Origin: Paraflavitalea soli
GTDB taxonomy: Bacteria > Bacteroidota > Bacteroidia > Chitinophagales > Chitinophagaceae
DNA length: 64,000 bases
NCBI RefSeq assembly: GCF_003555545.1
Contig: NZ_CP032157.1
Coordinates: 4,530,546 to 4,594,545 of the forward strand
Direction: 5' to 3'
Shown here: positions 54,833 to 64,000 of the stretch, piece by piece
How positions within the stretch are numbered: the stretch's first letter is position 1
How the letters are laid out: each line of letters opens with the position of its first letter
Made by a program: the position numbers and the translations under genes
Notes under the pieces: model-generated
Told to the model about the DNA's origin: nothing
Databases searched by the model: none
What the model saw: the letters and a program-made list of their open reading frames with translations, nothing else

Positions 54833-56251
54833 TTATTTTGGCAGTGCCTCGCCTCGTATGAGGATCTTACCGAGATACAGCACGGTCCTGTCGTATTTGG
54901 CAGGATTGGCGGTGATATCAGCCAGTTGGCTTTCGCCCAGTATCTTCCGCTTATCAGACTTTACGGGCGATAGCTTTATGGTAACGGTATGTTCACCGGG
55001 TACAACTTTGATACATTCAAACTGGCCACGGTAGCGGTTATTACAAAAAGGCCCAAACCTGTTTACTAACTCAGAGCCGTCGGTATCTGTTACAGTGGAT
55101 ATGCGTGTACCAGCCAGCACCGGTGACAGTTTAACCGGTTTACCATCTACTTCTACAGCGAGTTGCCCTACTTCGGGGCCGCCGATATCGAAAAAGCCGA
55201 ACATATTGCCTTTGAACCGGAATGTAAAAGAGGCGCCAGGTTGTTCGGTTTTCATGATATAAGGAAACCAGGGAGCAAACTGTTTCAGGAATGTACTGTC
55301 GTTGGGATTGATCCGGTTCCATCCACTGCTGAATGCAGCCAGCTCTGCAGGTGCATACATATGAGCATTCTCCCAGTTATCGGCAAGGAGTGGCGCCGGT
55401 AATACATGTTTGCGTGAAAGGGCCTTCTTTTGCAGGGTAAGCATGCTTCTGGCAATGGCGCCCACATACAGATCGCCGCCCTCAGGAAGGGGGTGTGCGC
55501 CATCATTTGAAAAAATGATCTTGCCGGGAATGGTTTTACTATCGGAGCGCCAGACCAGCTTTCCTTCCTGTACCATCAAAGCTGGCTGCACACCCAGGTG
55601 AATAGATGGGATACCGTAGTAATCGGCCAGTTCTTCCAGTCCGCGTACATTATCCGGCACCTTTCCTGCCGTATAGATGGCATGTTGTTCATGGTGGATG
55701 GTGTACAGCAGGCAAATGTCAATAGTGGGATCAAATTCCCATATCTGCCTGATGATACCTTCCATGCCTTCGCGGTAAGCGCCGTTGACGGCAAATTCAA
55801 CGAATATGATATCAGGGTGGTATTGCAATAGCTGTTCGTGCAGGCGACAGGCTCCCAAATCGGTACCGGTTCCGGATATACCGGCATTGATGGCTTTCAT
55901 GGGAACATTAGGGTACAGGGATTGAATGTACCTGGCAGTTCGTGTACGATAGCCATATACAGCCTGTGTAATGCTGCCTCCTATAAAGCCCATGGTAATG
56001 GATTTGCCTGCAGCAGCTTTGTGAAAGAAGTTGGGCAGGCCATTACGCACAGTACATTCCCTGCTATTGTCAAATTCAAGCGGTTTTATAACGGGTATAT
56101 CGGCTGCGGCGGGATCAAAAAACAGCGGTGAAGCTCCTCCCTGTGAGGCAGCCCTTAGCCGTTCTTCATATGTTCCCTCTGCTTTGTTGCCCTGAGCAAA
56201 AGCGCTAGCAGCAACAAGCAGTGCCAGGGATAAAAACAAATAATTACGCAT
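54833..56251 (-). CDS. Two-domain secreted SGNH hydrolase
   Basis: A 472-residue precursor with the signal peptide MRNYLFLSLALLVAASAFAQ. The SGNH domain (about 75-275) has catalytic S93 in MGFIGGSITQ, NAGISGTGTDLG as block II, VEFAVNGA with N156 as block III, and SNDGAHPLPEGG with D250 and H253. The C-terminal part (about 280-472) is a beta-sandwich (FTFRFKGNMFGFFDIGGPEVGQLAVEVDGKP; CIKVVPGEHTVTIKL), possibly a carbohydrate-binding or jelly-roll domain like that of acetyl xylan esterases. It differs from the short SGNH proteins of the first cluster. It sits between the CBM-bearing paralogue and GH97. Likely deacylation of a glycan. Confidence 0.9.
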   Translation of the reverse strand: MRNYLFLSLALLVAASAFAQGNKAEGTYEERLRAASQGGASPLFFDPAAADIPVIKPLEFDNSRECTVRNGLPNFFHKAAAGKSITMGFIGGSITQAVYGYRTRTARYIQSLYPNVPMKAINAGISGTGTDLGACRLHEQLLQYHPDIIFVEFAVNGAYREGMEGIIRQIWEFDPTIDICLLYTIHHEQHAIYTAGKVPDNVRGLEELADYYGIPSIHLGVQPALMVQEGKLVWRSDSKTIPGKIIFSNDGAHPLPEGGDLYVGAIARSMLTLQKKALSRKHVLPAPLLADNWENAHMYAPAELAAFSSGWNRINPNDSTFLKQFAPWFPYIMKTEQPGASFTFRFKGNMFGFFDIGGPEVGQLAVEVDGKPVKLSPVLAGTRISTVTDTDGSELVNRFGPFCNNRYRGQFECIKVVPGEHTVTIKLSPVKSDKRKILGESQLADITANPAKYDRTVLYLGKILIRGEALPK

Positions 56252-56265
56252 ACTATGGTTACTTT

Positions 56266-59200
56266 TTATTCAAATTCAATAGGTACTTCCCGGGACTTAC
56301 CATCGGCCGTCGTCAACTGCACTACTCCCTTCACGGGCTGGCCGGCCTTTACTTTGTAGAATGACCATTCGTAGGGGTAGGTATTCTTTGTAATGGTTTG
56401 TGTATTGAAAGTGGCCGATACACCAGCACCTTCTATGGGTGCTGCTTCCAGGTAACCATAAATAGAGTCCCAGCCAAAAGGGCTGCGTATTCTGAAAACA
56501 AAACATTTACCCCAGGGAGCACCCAGGTCAATGACCTTCATGCCATTAGTGACAGGTGGCAGCTTTGTATTTACAGGTTTGGCCGCAAGGGGGAATGACA
56601 AGGCAGTAAGTCCTTTTGCCTGCAGGGCTACCTTGATACTCCTGTTTTTCATGGAAACAGTTTCCCGTTTGGTGGTTGTACCATTGTACTGGCTGGCAGT
56701 TGTGGCATCTGTTACGGGCACATCCTGGCCCAATGTGATATTGGCCTGCACAGTGGCTTGTTCTTCATTGAGCAGGAGGACCCAGAATCGGTCATCAGAA
56801 ATGGCGGTTACATAATTCACTTCGGGTTTGTCGATGGTCACCAATCCTTTCTTCATCCACAGGCTTGCGGTTGCATCACCAAATACGGTTCCTTTGCCAG
56901 CGCCGAATACGCGGTTGTTGAACCAAACGAAACCATCCTGTTTTCCATAAGGGAACTGTACTTTGCCATTGGAACGCTGGATAGCTCCGGTGATCATATA
57001 ATCGAGGGTAAAGGCCAGGTGGGGAGGAATATGGTGATAGTAAATAGAACTTACATCGGGACCTTTGTAAGGAAAATCAGGCTGCAAGGTGATATCAGTA
57101 AACCCTGTGGCATAATAACCGGGGTAATTGGTAAAGCGACCAATCACCGCATTACGGGCATAGGTCTCAAATATCTTTTTATGATTGTACTGGTACAAGC
57201 GCAACAGATGGGGCGCCCAGTTGGACATAAAAACTGGGTGGGAAGCCCTATCCGGACTAAAATAGGTGAAGGGTTGTTCAAAGCCCAATCCTACAGGTGA
57301 TACCAGGGCTTGTGGCACCTGCTTTTCAGAGGCATCGCCTTGCACCCGGGGAAATCCCAGCCGGTATTTTTTATCACCCTTCCACCATAGGGTGGTATTG
57401 CCTTCATACCGGTTGCCTGGATGAATGGTTTGCAAGGAGTCTTTTACCTGTGGAAAAGAGCGTATGCCGGCCAGGGTATGGTAAGCGGAAGCATTGGCTG
57501 CCTGTAAGAACCGGTCTTCTTTTGTTACATCATACAAATCTGTGAGGTCCCACCAATAGGCATAGAAAGCTGCGTTATAGAATGGTAGTCTTGATAAAGG
57601 TTTTGTGAGGTTGCCGTTTACCTGGGTGGCTATGAACTGATCGGCATGGGCTTTGGCAGCGGTCAACCATTTTTCTTCTTTGGTCAATCGCCAGGCGGCC
57701 AGCTCCTGCGACCAGGCCGGCACTTCTACGGAATAACCTTTTGCAGCACGAATAGCAGCGTTGGGTAAGGCAATATCCATGAGCCAGGGATTGGCTTCTC
57801 CCAAGAGCTGATACAAGCCTTCAAAATAGTTGGTGGTAAACTGTGATCCATATGGGCTGAACTGGAGGGACTTTTTATCGCTGTTGAAAGGGGTGCCTGA
57901 TACTGCTTTGGCCCAGCGAAAACCACTGCGTGATAAAGTGTATTCAATAGTGGGCAGGGCACGGGTAATATAGAAATCCTCATCGCGGCTTATAACGGCT
58001 GCCGATACAATAGCCAATGGCGCTGCCTGTACTACGGTAGGCACCACGGCCGGATTGGCTTCAATATCATAAAATCCTTTGAGCTGTGGATCCCATCCTG
58101 CAGACACTTCATTTTTGACCAGGTCGATCATATTAAAAGCAGCGGTTGTAAGAGAGGCGGTATGCTGGGAGCGATAATCCTTTACTTTATATAAGCTGTC
58201 AGAAACATATTCCAACACTTCATTCCATCCACCAGCCATGGCCCCAATCACAAACTCTCTTTGGATGGTTTGGCCGGCTGTGAGCTTTGAATCATTGAAT
58301 CCCAATACGGGAGCAAAGGCCACCGGCTGCACCCGGTTGACCTCGTTCTTAATGCTAAAACCCATGGGGCTATTCCAGCCATCGCCCCAGGCCAGGGGAA
58401 ATGTACTGGCTTTACCGCTCGCAAAAGAGCTGAACAGCCCTGCGCCTGTTTTTGTTTCGGCAATAGCTACGGGCTGTGGCATCATGCCCGAAGGCAAGAG
58501 AACAGGCTGCGGCGACAACCGACGGTATTGGAACATAGGTGGTAACTGTACATTGGTGACGCTATCAGCCGACATGCTTTGAAAAGCAGCTACGCCCATG
58601 CTATAATAACCTCCCTTAGTGGGCTTGTATTGCAGGGAGACGGTCAGGTGCTTTGCCCCGGCATTGAGGGTCCAAATGCCTTGCAATACCTGTTCACCAC
58701 CTACTGTATAATTTACGGCAATGGTATGGCTGTTCACCTGCTTCGCTGATACGGGTACAGCTTCTGTTACCACACCAGCGAGGAAGGGATTGAGGGTATT
58801 ATCTGTTTCTAATATGGAGTACTCTTTACCGTTATTGGTAAAAGCGGTTAAACCAATGGAACCATTCCAGGAAGGGAAGAAATTACCAAAACCGGGTTGG
58901 GGGTCATCGCTGCGAATAATAAATACTTTATGGTCTTCCCGCCGGGCATCCATGCTGATCCAGCGGCCCTTTTGTTTGATCTCTGTTTTAGCGGCCAGTC
59001 TTTTGACGGGGTTACCGGGTATGGTTGCCTCCACAAAACGGAGGCGCACCTGATCGTTGGTAATAGCCGCTACGGTCGCAGCACCTGGGCCAGTATTGGC
59101 CAATGGTAACACCGGATATTTTACAGGTGAAGCTTGTTGTGCCACGGGTTTGATCCTGTAAGCAGCCAGCGCGGCCAGTGTTTGGGCATTGGGATCAAAT

Positions 59201-59682
59201 CCTTCTACGGCTGATAATACGATGGCATCACAACGGCCAAAATTGCCCCGGCTGTCGTTGAGCCGGATGACGGTTTCACCGGCACTGAGTGTTGCCTGGC
59301 CTACCTTTTCCCAATAAAATCCTGCTTTACCATGCCTGCCTGATTCTTCCATGGGTTGTTCATTCACCAGCAGGCGGAACAGCCGTGTGCCGGGCCGGTC
59401 GGCAGGAAAGTCGGCGGAGCGTACCCACACCGCATAGGTACCCGCTTGTTTCACAGGTATCACGGTGAGGGCATCCACGGCTTTGGTCTTACCGGATAAC
59501 ACACGAAGTATCTGGTTACCCGAAAAACCTTTGCCGCCTTCCTGTTCTACTACCCACCCTCCTTTGAACTGGAAGTCTTCTGCTTCTATAAAGTAGTTGT
59601 TTTGTTGGGCAAGGGCGGTGTTGCCGGCCATTGTGCAACAAAGAAGGACGTTTAAGAGAAAATATTTATAAGATGATATCAT
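56266..59682 (-). CDS. Secreted CBM plus putative (alpha/alpha)-barrel glycan enzyme (paralogue B)
   Basis: A 1138-residue precursor with signal peptide MISSYKYFLLNVLLCC...ALAQ. Residues about 28-160 form a galactose-binding-like module (YFIEAEDFQFKGGW; GTYAVWVRSADF; FRLLVNEQPM; RLNDSRGNFGRCDAIVLS). A beta-rich region (about 200-470), a helical toroid-like region (about 480-900) and a C-terminal beta domain follow. The segment MSNWAPHLLRLYQYNH...AVIGRFTNYPGYY...LDYMITGAIQRSNGKVQFPYGKQDGF matches paralogues A (59957) and C (49908). No catalytic pair is evident to me. An exo-acting glycosidase or lyase on a substituted glycan is the likeliest role. It follows the symporter fusion by 274 bp that hold the 52-bp repeats. 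Confidence 0.75.
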   Translation of the reverse strand: MISSYKYFLLNVLLCCTMAGNTALAQQNNYFIEAEDFQFKGGWVVEQEGGKGFSGNQILRVLSGKTKAVDALTVIPVKQAGTYAVWVRSADFPADRPGTRLFRLLVNEQPMEESGRHGKAGFYWEKVGQATLSAGETVIRLNDSRGNFGRCDAIVLSAVEGFDPNAQTLAALAAYRIKPVAQQASPVKYPVLPLANTGPGAATVAAITNDQVRLRFVEATIPGNPVKRLAAKTEIKQKGRWISMDARREDHKVFIIRSDDPQPGFGNFFPSWNGSIGLTAFTNNGKEYSILETDNTLNPFLAGVVTEAVPVSAKQVNSHTIAVNYTVGGEQVLQGIWTLNAGAKHLTVSLQYKPTKGGYYSMGVAAFQSMSADSVTNVQLPPMFQYRRLSPQPVLLPSGMMPQPVAIAETKTGAGLFSSFASGKASTFPLAWGDGWNSPMGFSIKNEVNRVQPVAFAPVLGFNDSKLTAGQTIQREFVIGAMAGGWNEVLEYVSDSLYKVKDYRSQHTASLTTAAFNMIDLVKNEVSAGWDPQLKGFYDIEANPAVVPTVVQAAPLAIVSAAVISRDEDFYITRALPTIEYTLSRSGFRWAKAVSGTPFNSDKKSLQFSPYGSQFTTNYFEGLYQLLGEANPWLMDIALPNAAIRAAKGYSVEVPAWSQELAAWRLTKEEKWLTAAKAHADQFIATQVNGNLTKPLSRLPFYNAAFYAYWWDLTDLYDVTKEDRFLQAANASAYHTLAGIRSFPQVKDSLQTIHPGNRYEGNTTLWWKGDKKYRLGFPRVQGDASEKQVPQALVSPVGLGFEQPFTYFSPDRASHPVFMSNWAPHLLRLYQYNHKKIFETYARNAVIGRFTNYPGYYATGFTDITLQPDFPYKGPDVSSIYYHHIPPHLAFTLDYMITGAIQRSNGKVQFPYGKQDGFVWFNNRVFGAGKGTVFGDATASLWMKKGLVTIDKPEVNYVTAISDDRFWVLLLNEEQATVQANITLGQDVPVTDATTASQYNGTTTKRETVSMKNRSIKVALQAKGLTALSFPLAAKPVNTKLPPVTNGMKVIDLGAPWGKCFVFRIRSPFGWDSIYGYLEAAPIEGAGVSATFNTQTITKNTYPYEWSFYKVKAGQPVKGVVQLTTADGKSREVPIEFE

Positions 59683-59701
59683 ATTTGATAATTAATCGTC
59701 G

Positions 59702-59945
59702 CTTTGGGCGGCCCCTAAAGGGGCTAAATACACTTTCGATACGTGGTGCTACAAAGCGGGGGTACCTAAAGGCACCCAAAAACAAAATCTCGTTTAATTG
59801 CTACGAAGCGGCGGGACCTAAAGGCCCCGAAAAACAAGTCCGCGTTTAATTGCTACCAAGCGGCGGCCTCCCGCTATTGCGGGACAAGCTCTAAAGGGGC
59901 TAAATACACTGGTGCTTCGTGGTGCTACCAAGCGGTCTTGCCTAA
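59702..59945. repeat. 52-bp tandem repeat block with hairpin cores
   Basis: Units beginning CTACNAAGCGG start at 59749, 59801, 59853 and 59925 (steps 52, 52 and 72 bp). Each contains a small palindrome around CCTAAAGG, and the longer one has an inserted CCCGC/GCGGG hairpin. CTAAAGGGGCTAAATACACT occurs at 59715 and again at 59891. A single relative lies at 18572. The block fills the gap between two genes of one operon. Confidence 0.8.
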
Positions 59946-59956
59946 TAGCACCAGTT

Positions 59957-62900
59957 CTATTGGTAACTAATCTCAATTACTTGTATCCCATAAGCAGGTA
60001 TGGACAGGGGCCAGTTGTTGGTGTTTGTCAGCATTGTTCTTTTACCACTGGCATTGATTGACCAGGCAGTTTTGGGTTGTATGATTGCATTGTTCAGCAC
60101 TTTATTGTAATCTACCTTAATGGTCGTCTGCAGCACCTGATCATCATCGTTCAATACAATGAGGAATAACTTTTTATTGGTAGAATCAATCGCTCCGTAA
60201 TAATCCAGGTATGGGCTGGCGGTTTGCAACAGGCCTTCTTTCAATAAGAGTTGAGCCTTGTTGCCATAAATGGTACCTGCTGCAAAACCATAGCTTTGGT
60301 GCGGGCCTACCTTGGGAGTAATAAATCCACGGGGGAAGGTCACTTTGCCAGCAGACCGCAGTTCGGCTTCTGCCAACAGGTAATCGGTGATCCATCCAAT
60401 CTGCCACCAGGCATGGTGGGGATAAGGCCCTGCACCCTTGTTCATGGTATTCCAGTAATAAGAAGCCACGCTGGTGGCAGGGTCTACAAAGGCATCGCGG
60501 CCCAGGGCGGCAGCACGTGCCATGGTAAGGAATAATGAATCGCGGGTAAGGGAGAACATGCGAATAAACATACCGGCATGACTGGCCAACAAGATAGGAC
60601 CGTGTTTAGTGGCAGAACCAATGCTACCGCCATGCTCAAAGCTCAAACCTACCTGGCTGATCTCCCAGTCCTGGCGCAACATACCACCTGCTGTCTTTTG
60701 CGTACGGCCTGGGATAGGATGTGTGTAAACAGCAGTAGTATACAATTTGGCAGTGGTAATAGCGGCCTGCAGGTATTGTTGGTTTTTCGTTATCTCATAC
60801 AGATCAAGTAAGGCCTGAGCGCTCTGACCGGTAGCGAAGTCGGGCGCAAAACGTGTATCGCCACACACACCGGTGAAGCGGCCTCTTTTTACAGCATTGG
60901 AAATATACCATTCGGCTCCTTTGATGGCGCCTTGCAAATACTTCTTATCGCCCAGCAATTTATAAGCAATAACGAGCCCATAGAAAGTAGGACGCAGGTC
61001 TTCCACTTCCGTAAACAATGGCTGGTGTGTAATGTGGTCGTAAGCCACCTGCCATCTGCCATCGCTACCCATCCATGCCAGCAACTTGTCGGCTGCCAGC
61101 TTCAATTCGCGTTTTAAAGCGGTATCGCCGGGATTGAAGAGTAAGATATTGCCAACATCCATCAACACGTAGTAAGTAGTACCGATCGGTTCCACATAGG
61201 GCCCCCACTCTTCGGTAAACTTTTTGCTTTTAGGGAGGTAATACTGTCCGGCTGCTGCTCCATGGAAAAAGCCTGGCCTGTTATCCTGCTGTGTGATCTT
61301 GAAATTGCGTGCATAAGGCAGGCGGGTTTGCTGTAATACAGGGTCGTTGGTGATGCGGGCCAGCATCCACATGGCGCCATAGTCGGCGTTCTTGATGGCA
61401 TCGCCATCACCACCATATACGCCACCCAAATAATCCTGCGCCCCAATGGTAAGGCCCTGGTATTGTTCTTTACGCCATTTAGAAGTACTGTCATCCACCA
61501 CATATCTATGCATGGATAATATACGATTGGTGAGGGATTGTTTTGTTTCTTTTAAGGCGAGAAAATCTTTTAGCCTGTAAATATCATTCACAGCATGTTT
61601 GTATACGGTATACCAATCTGCAGATTGTACAGTGTACCGGAAATTGAAGGTGGTTGATTCGCCTGCTTTCAGGAAAGATCCACGCTGGCCCAATACAGGA
61701 TGCCAGACAGTGGGTGTTAATTGGGCCTGCCTGTTCATTAAGGACAGACCAAGTTGCCAGGTACTTTGTGTGCTGTTCTTATCTTCCCATGGATCACGGC
61801 CCATGCCAGACCCGGGTATCACGGCAAGGGTAAGACCTTGTTTTGTGCTGATGAGGGGCGCCAGGGTGGATGCAGAACGTTCACGACTAACGACAGGCTT
61901 ATCTGGAATACCTTGCCCATAGGCAAAAGCTTTGATGAAATTCGATTCTATGGCATTGCCCTGGAAATGACCGGGTACCATTCCCCAGCTGAGTTCTTTT
62001 TTATCAACAATGGCGAGGGAAGGGGAAGCTATGGAGTAATAACCATCTTTCCTGGCAGTTAATGTGATGGTCACCAGGATATCCTGGTTGTATTGGGAAT
62101 CCATACGCCAGGTGGACCTTACACTCGCTTCCCTGGTTTCCTGCAGGAAGGACAATTCATCATTAGCAGATTGTACTGCTGCCGGATAAAAGCGGGTGGC
62201 CTCGCCCACTGTGTTCATGGCAACGGGTGAGGTGGCTTCTGCCCAAACAGGAATGGTATAGCGATAGTGTGCCTCCGGAAATATTACTTGTTTTCCTGCG
62301 GCATCATATATTGGCTGGGGTATAGAATCAGGCTTTTGCTGTGTAAATAAGATGGTATATTCTCCACTGGCGCCGGTCATAGGGATCCAGGCGGCACCTT
62401 TCTTTACAGACAGTTGTTGCAGTTGCCATCCGCTGGCGCTTTTGTTCCATTGTAATCGTACAGCAGCAGAAGAAAGGGTTGCTTTGTTACCCGTGATCTT
62501 TTGTGCGGTGGCCTTGTTGGTTGGCAACATGCATCCCAAGACTAAGCACAGTAGCAAGGCAGCAGCAGGCAGCTTCACTTTCCTGGCTGCGCTGAAGGGG
62601 ATCAGTGCACATACGAGGATAACAGCAGCAATGCCTGCCACTACCCCTCCGCCTGAAGCGGTGAGCAAACTCAATATGAACAGCAATACGGCTATAAAGG
62701 CCAGGGAGAAGGCGATGACCTGCAGGCCAAATTTATTTTGCTTCTTTATTTCGAATGTCTCTTCTTCGGTAGCTTGTAAGGCATTCTCTTTTCGTTGGAT
62801 CTTGCGTTGTTGATACAATGCATAATCCTCATTGTGTAGTCCTTTGTAGCGCGCGTACAGTTCATACGCTGCCAACATGAGGAAGGGCAAGCCTACGCCT

Positions 62901-64000
62901 ACCAGCATTTCTGTAGCACGGCTGAGTTTATATCCCATGGTGAGTGGCAATATCACCTTGCAAACGATGTTGACAGAAAGGCTGACGAGGGTGATAAAAA
63001 TAGTGGCCTTGCCGGTGAGCCGTTTGGAAAACAATGCCCAGATGGGTGGAGCCAGGAGGGGACCTCCTGTAATGGCGCCAATGCTTAAAGTAAATTCTAC
63101 GATGCCGCCAATATAAGGAACGATCAGGGCGATGCCGATCATACCCAGTCCAAAGAACCAGGAAGAGATGCGGGCCACGCTCATTAATTTTTTATCAGAC
63201 GCTCTGGGATTAACGGAGCCCTTATAAATATCATTGGTAAATACAGCGGATACTACGTTGAGGGCCGTATTGGCGGAAGCGGAAGTGGAGAAATACATAC
63301 CTGTAAGGATAAGGCCCATGAGGCCAGCCGGCAATACGTGCTTACAGATCATGAGGTAGGCATTCTCTGTATCCAGCCCGGATAAGGAGGGGTTGATGGT
63401 CTTGTATACCATGGGCGGCAGCATCCATAAAATGGGACTGATGATGTAGAGACCAGCAAAGAGGTAAGCTACTTTCGATGCAGACTTTGGTGTGTCTACA
63501 CTGGTGTATCGTTGTACAAAAGTCCAGTTGCCGCCAATATAAAAGATATGGTAGAGTGCAAAAGCCAGTATAAACCCCCAGGTATATTCTCCATTGACGA
63601 GTTTGAAAAATCCCTGTGGCGCTTGTTCCAGGAAGTGATTGGCACCACCGGCGGCTTTAAATGCCAATGGCAATATAATGAGGATGGCGGCGGTAAGGAT
63701 CACAAACTGCAGGATATCGGTCACCATTACAGCCCACAGACCGCCAACAGCGGTATAGGCAATCATGAATAAACCAAGTACAATGGTAACAGGTATCAAC
63801 GGAAATCCTAATGAGGAGCCTACCAGCTTAGCTACGGAATACAATACAGAACCCTTGATGAACAAGGATACCAACATAAAGATGTAGATATAACTTTTTT
63901 GCACCCCGGCGCCGAGCCTTTCGCGGATAAACTCAGCGGCAGTCAGATTGCCGGTAGCTTTCCATTTGGGTGCCAGGTAGAGGCCAGTGATGAGGCCACC
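59957..64000 (-). CDS. Sodium:solute symporter fused to extracytoplasmic putative glycan enzyme (paralogue A), 5' partial
   Basis: The frame stays open to the right edge, so the true start is outside; the edge-proximal residues (LAPKWKATGNLTAAEFIRERLGAG) are a typical SSS loop. Counting from the GTG at 63904, SSS helices fill about 1-350, two further helices lie at 393-438, and a stretch at 441-468 (KLPAAALLLCLVLGCMLPTN, then KATAQ) looks like a lipoprotein signal peptide. The remaining 850 residues match paralogues B and C: beta domain, helical toroid with GVYGGDGDAIKNADYGAMW, and PHHAWWQIGWITDYLLAEAELRSAGKVTFPRGF. A GTG codon preceded by AGGAAA lies exactly where a separate secreted protein would start (about 62576). 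No stop separates the parts. Confidence 0.85.
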   Translation of the reverse strand, partial: GGLITGLYLAPKWKATGNLTAAEFIRERLGAGVQKSYIYIFMLVSLFIKGSVLYSVAKLVGSSLGFPLIPVTIVLGLFMIAYTAVGGLWAVMVTDILQFVILTAAILIILPLAFKAAGGANHFLEQAPQGFFKLVNGEYTWGFILAFALYHIFYIGGNWTFVQRYTSVDTPKSASKVAYLFAGLYIISPILWMLPPMVYKTINPSLSGLDTENAYLMICKHVLPAGLMGLILTGMYFSTSASANTALNVVSAVFTNDIYKGSVNPRASDKKLMSVARISSWFFGLGMIGIALIVPYIGGIVEFTLSIGAITGGPLLAPPIWALFSKRLTGKATIFITLVSLSVNIVCKVILPLTMGYKLSRATEMLVGVGLPFLMLAAYELYARYKGLHNEDYALYQQRKIQRKENALQATEEETFEIKKQNKFGLQVIAFSLAFIAVLLFILSLLTASGGGVVAGIAAVILVCALIPFSAARKVKLPAAALLLCLVLGCMLPTNKATAQKITGNKATLSSAAVRLQWNKSASGWQLQQLSVKKGAAWIPMTGASGEYTILFTQQKPDSIPQPIYDAAGKQVIFPEAHYRYTIPVWAEATSPVAMNTVGEATRFYPAAVQSANDELSFLQETREASVRSTWRMDSQYNQDILVTITLTARKDGYYSIASPSLAIVDKKELSWGMVPGHFQGNAIESNFIKAFAYGQGIPDKPVVSRERSASTLAPLISTKQGLTLAVIPGSGMGRDPWEDKNSTQSTWQLGLSLMNRQAQLTPTVWHPVLGQRGSFLKAGESTTFNFRYTVQSADWYTVYKHAVNDIYRLKDFLALKETKQSLTNRILSMHRYVVDDSTSKWRKEQYQGLTIGAQDYLGGVYGGDGDAIKNADYGAMWMLARITNDPVLQQTRLPYARNFKITQQDNRPGFFHGAAAGQYYLPKSKKFTEEWGPYVEPIGTTYYVLMDVGNILLFNPGDTALKRELKLAADKLLAWMGSDGRWQVAYDHITHQPLFTEVEDLRPTFYGLVIAYKLLGDKKYLQGAIKGAEWYISNAVKRGRFTGVCGDTRFAPDFATGQSAQALLDLYEITKNQQYLQAAITTAKLYTTAVYTHPIPGRTQKTAGGMLRQDWEISQVGLSFEHGGSIGSATKHGPILLASHAGMFIRMFSLTRDSLFLTMARAAALGRDAFVDPATSVASYYWNTMNKGAGPYPHHAWWQIGWITDYLLAEAELRSAGKVTFPRGFITPKVGPHQSYGFAAGTIYGNKAQLLLKEGLLQTASPYLDYYGAIDSTNKKLFLIVLNDDDQVLQTTIKVDYNKVLNNAIIQPKTAWSINASGKRTMLTNTNNWPLSIPAYGIQVIEISYQ

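Overview
The window looks like a chromosomal segment of a Bacteroidota bacterium, most likely of the Chitinophagaceae (Chitinophaga/Niastella type). The reasons are a SusC/SusD pair, an UpxY-like NusG paralogue, a NagB-PIG-L fusion, DUF4434/DUF5009/DUF5018-type proteins, a candidate Bacteroidota -33/-7 promoter, weak Shine-Dalgarno sequences and many short-period tandem repeats between genes. Assignment to family rests on protein resemblance recalled from memory, not on a search. I found no rRNA, tRNA, CRISPR array or transposase.

Region 1 (1-12.4 kb, all minus strand) is an exopolysaccharide/capsule operon, read from right to left. It holds an UpxY-like antiterminator, a frameshifted TviB/WbpO-type UDP-HexNAc dehydrogenase, a WbpP/TviC-type 4-epimerase, a Wza-type export lipoprotein, a Wzc-type co-polymerase/tyrosine kinase, two GT2 glycosyltransferases, an ABC flippase, two PLP-fold proteins, a WbqC protein and a GNAT acetyltransferase. 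The 0.4 kb leader in front of the antiterminator carries a duplicated hairpin element. Next come an HTH-like regulator of unknown role (12.8-14.1 kb, minus) and a GlxA/AraC-type regulator (14.4-15.4 kb, plus).

Region 2 (15.5-38.3 kb, minus strand) is a 15-gene glycan-utilisation cluster. From the promoter end it encodes an AGE-family epimerase, a secreted FAD oxidoreductase, SusC, SusD, a DUF5018-like surface lipoprotein, a TIM-barrel lipoprotein, a secreted phosphoesterase, a DUF5009 membrane acyltransferase, three paralogous SGNH esterases around a sodium:solute symporter, an alpha/beta-hydrolase, a DUF4434-like TIM-barrel protein and the NagB fusion. A divergent ROK regulator (38.4-39.7 kb) shares an AT-rich control region with the epimerase gene. 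AGE epimerase, symporter, ROK protein and NagB together suggest an amino-sugar (ManNAc/GlcNAc-like) catabolic route; most of the remaining enzymes remove substituents and few look like glycosidases.

Region 3 (39.8-45.4 kb) holds envelope or unknown genes: two secreted proteins of unknown function, an OmpA-family protein and an HEXXH metallopeptidase-like protein.

Region 4 (45.5-64 kb, minus strand, running off the right edge) is a second glycan operon. It starts with a sodium:solute symporter fused to a roughly 850-residue extracytoplasmic domain, followed by a CBM-bearing paralogue of that domain, a two-domain SGNH esterase, a GH97 enzyme, a third paralogue of the unknown domain, a GH2 enzyme and an FAD oxidoreductase. 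The symporter fusion, with what looks like a signal peptide and an in-frame GTG start at the junction, and the set of three unknown paralogues are the most unusual protein features.

Intergenic DNA is rich in ordered repeats: four heptameric GAGCTNN arrays with similar ends, two other period-7 arrays, an 11-bp periodic array that inverts on itself, an 8-bp array, a 52-bp tandem repeat with a dispersed relative, and three REP-like palindromes.
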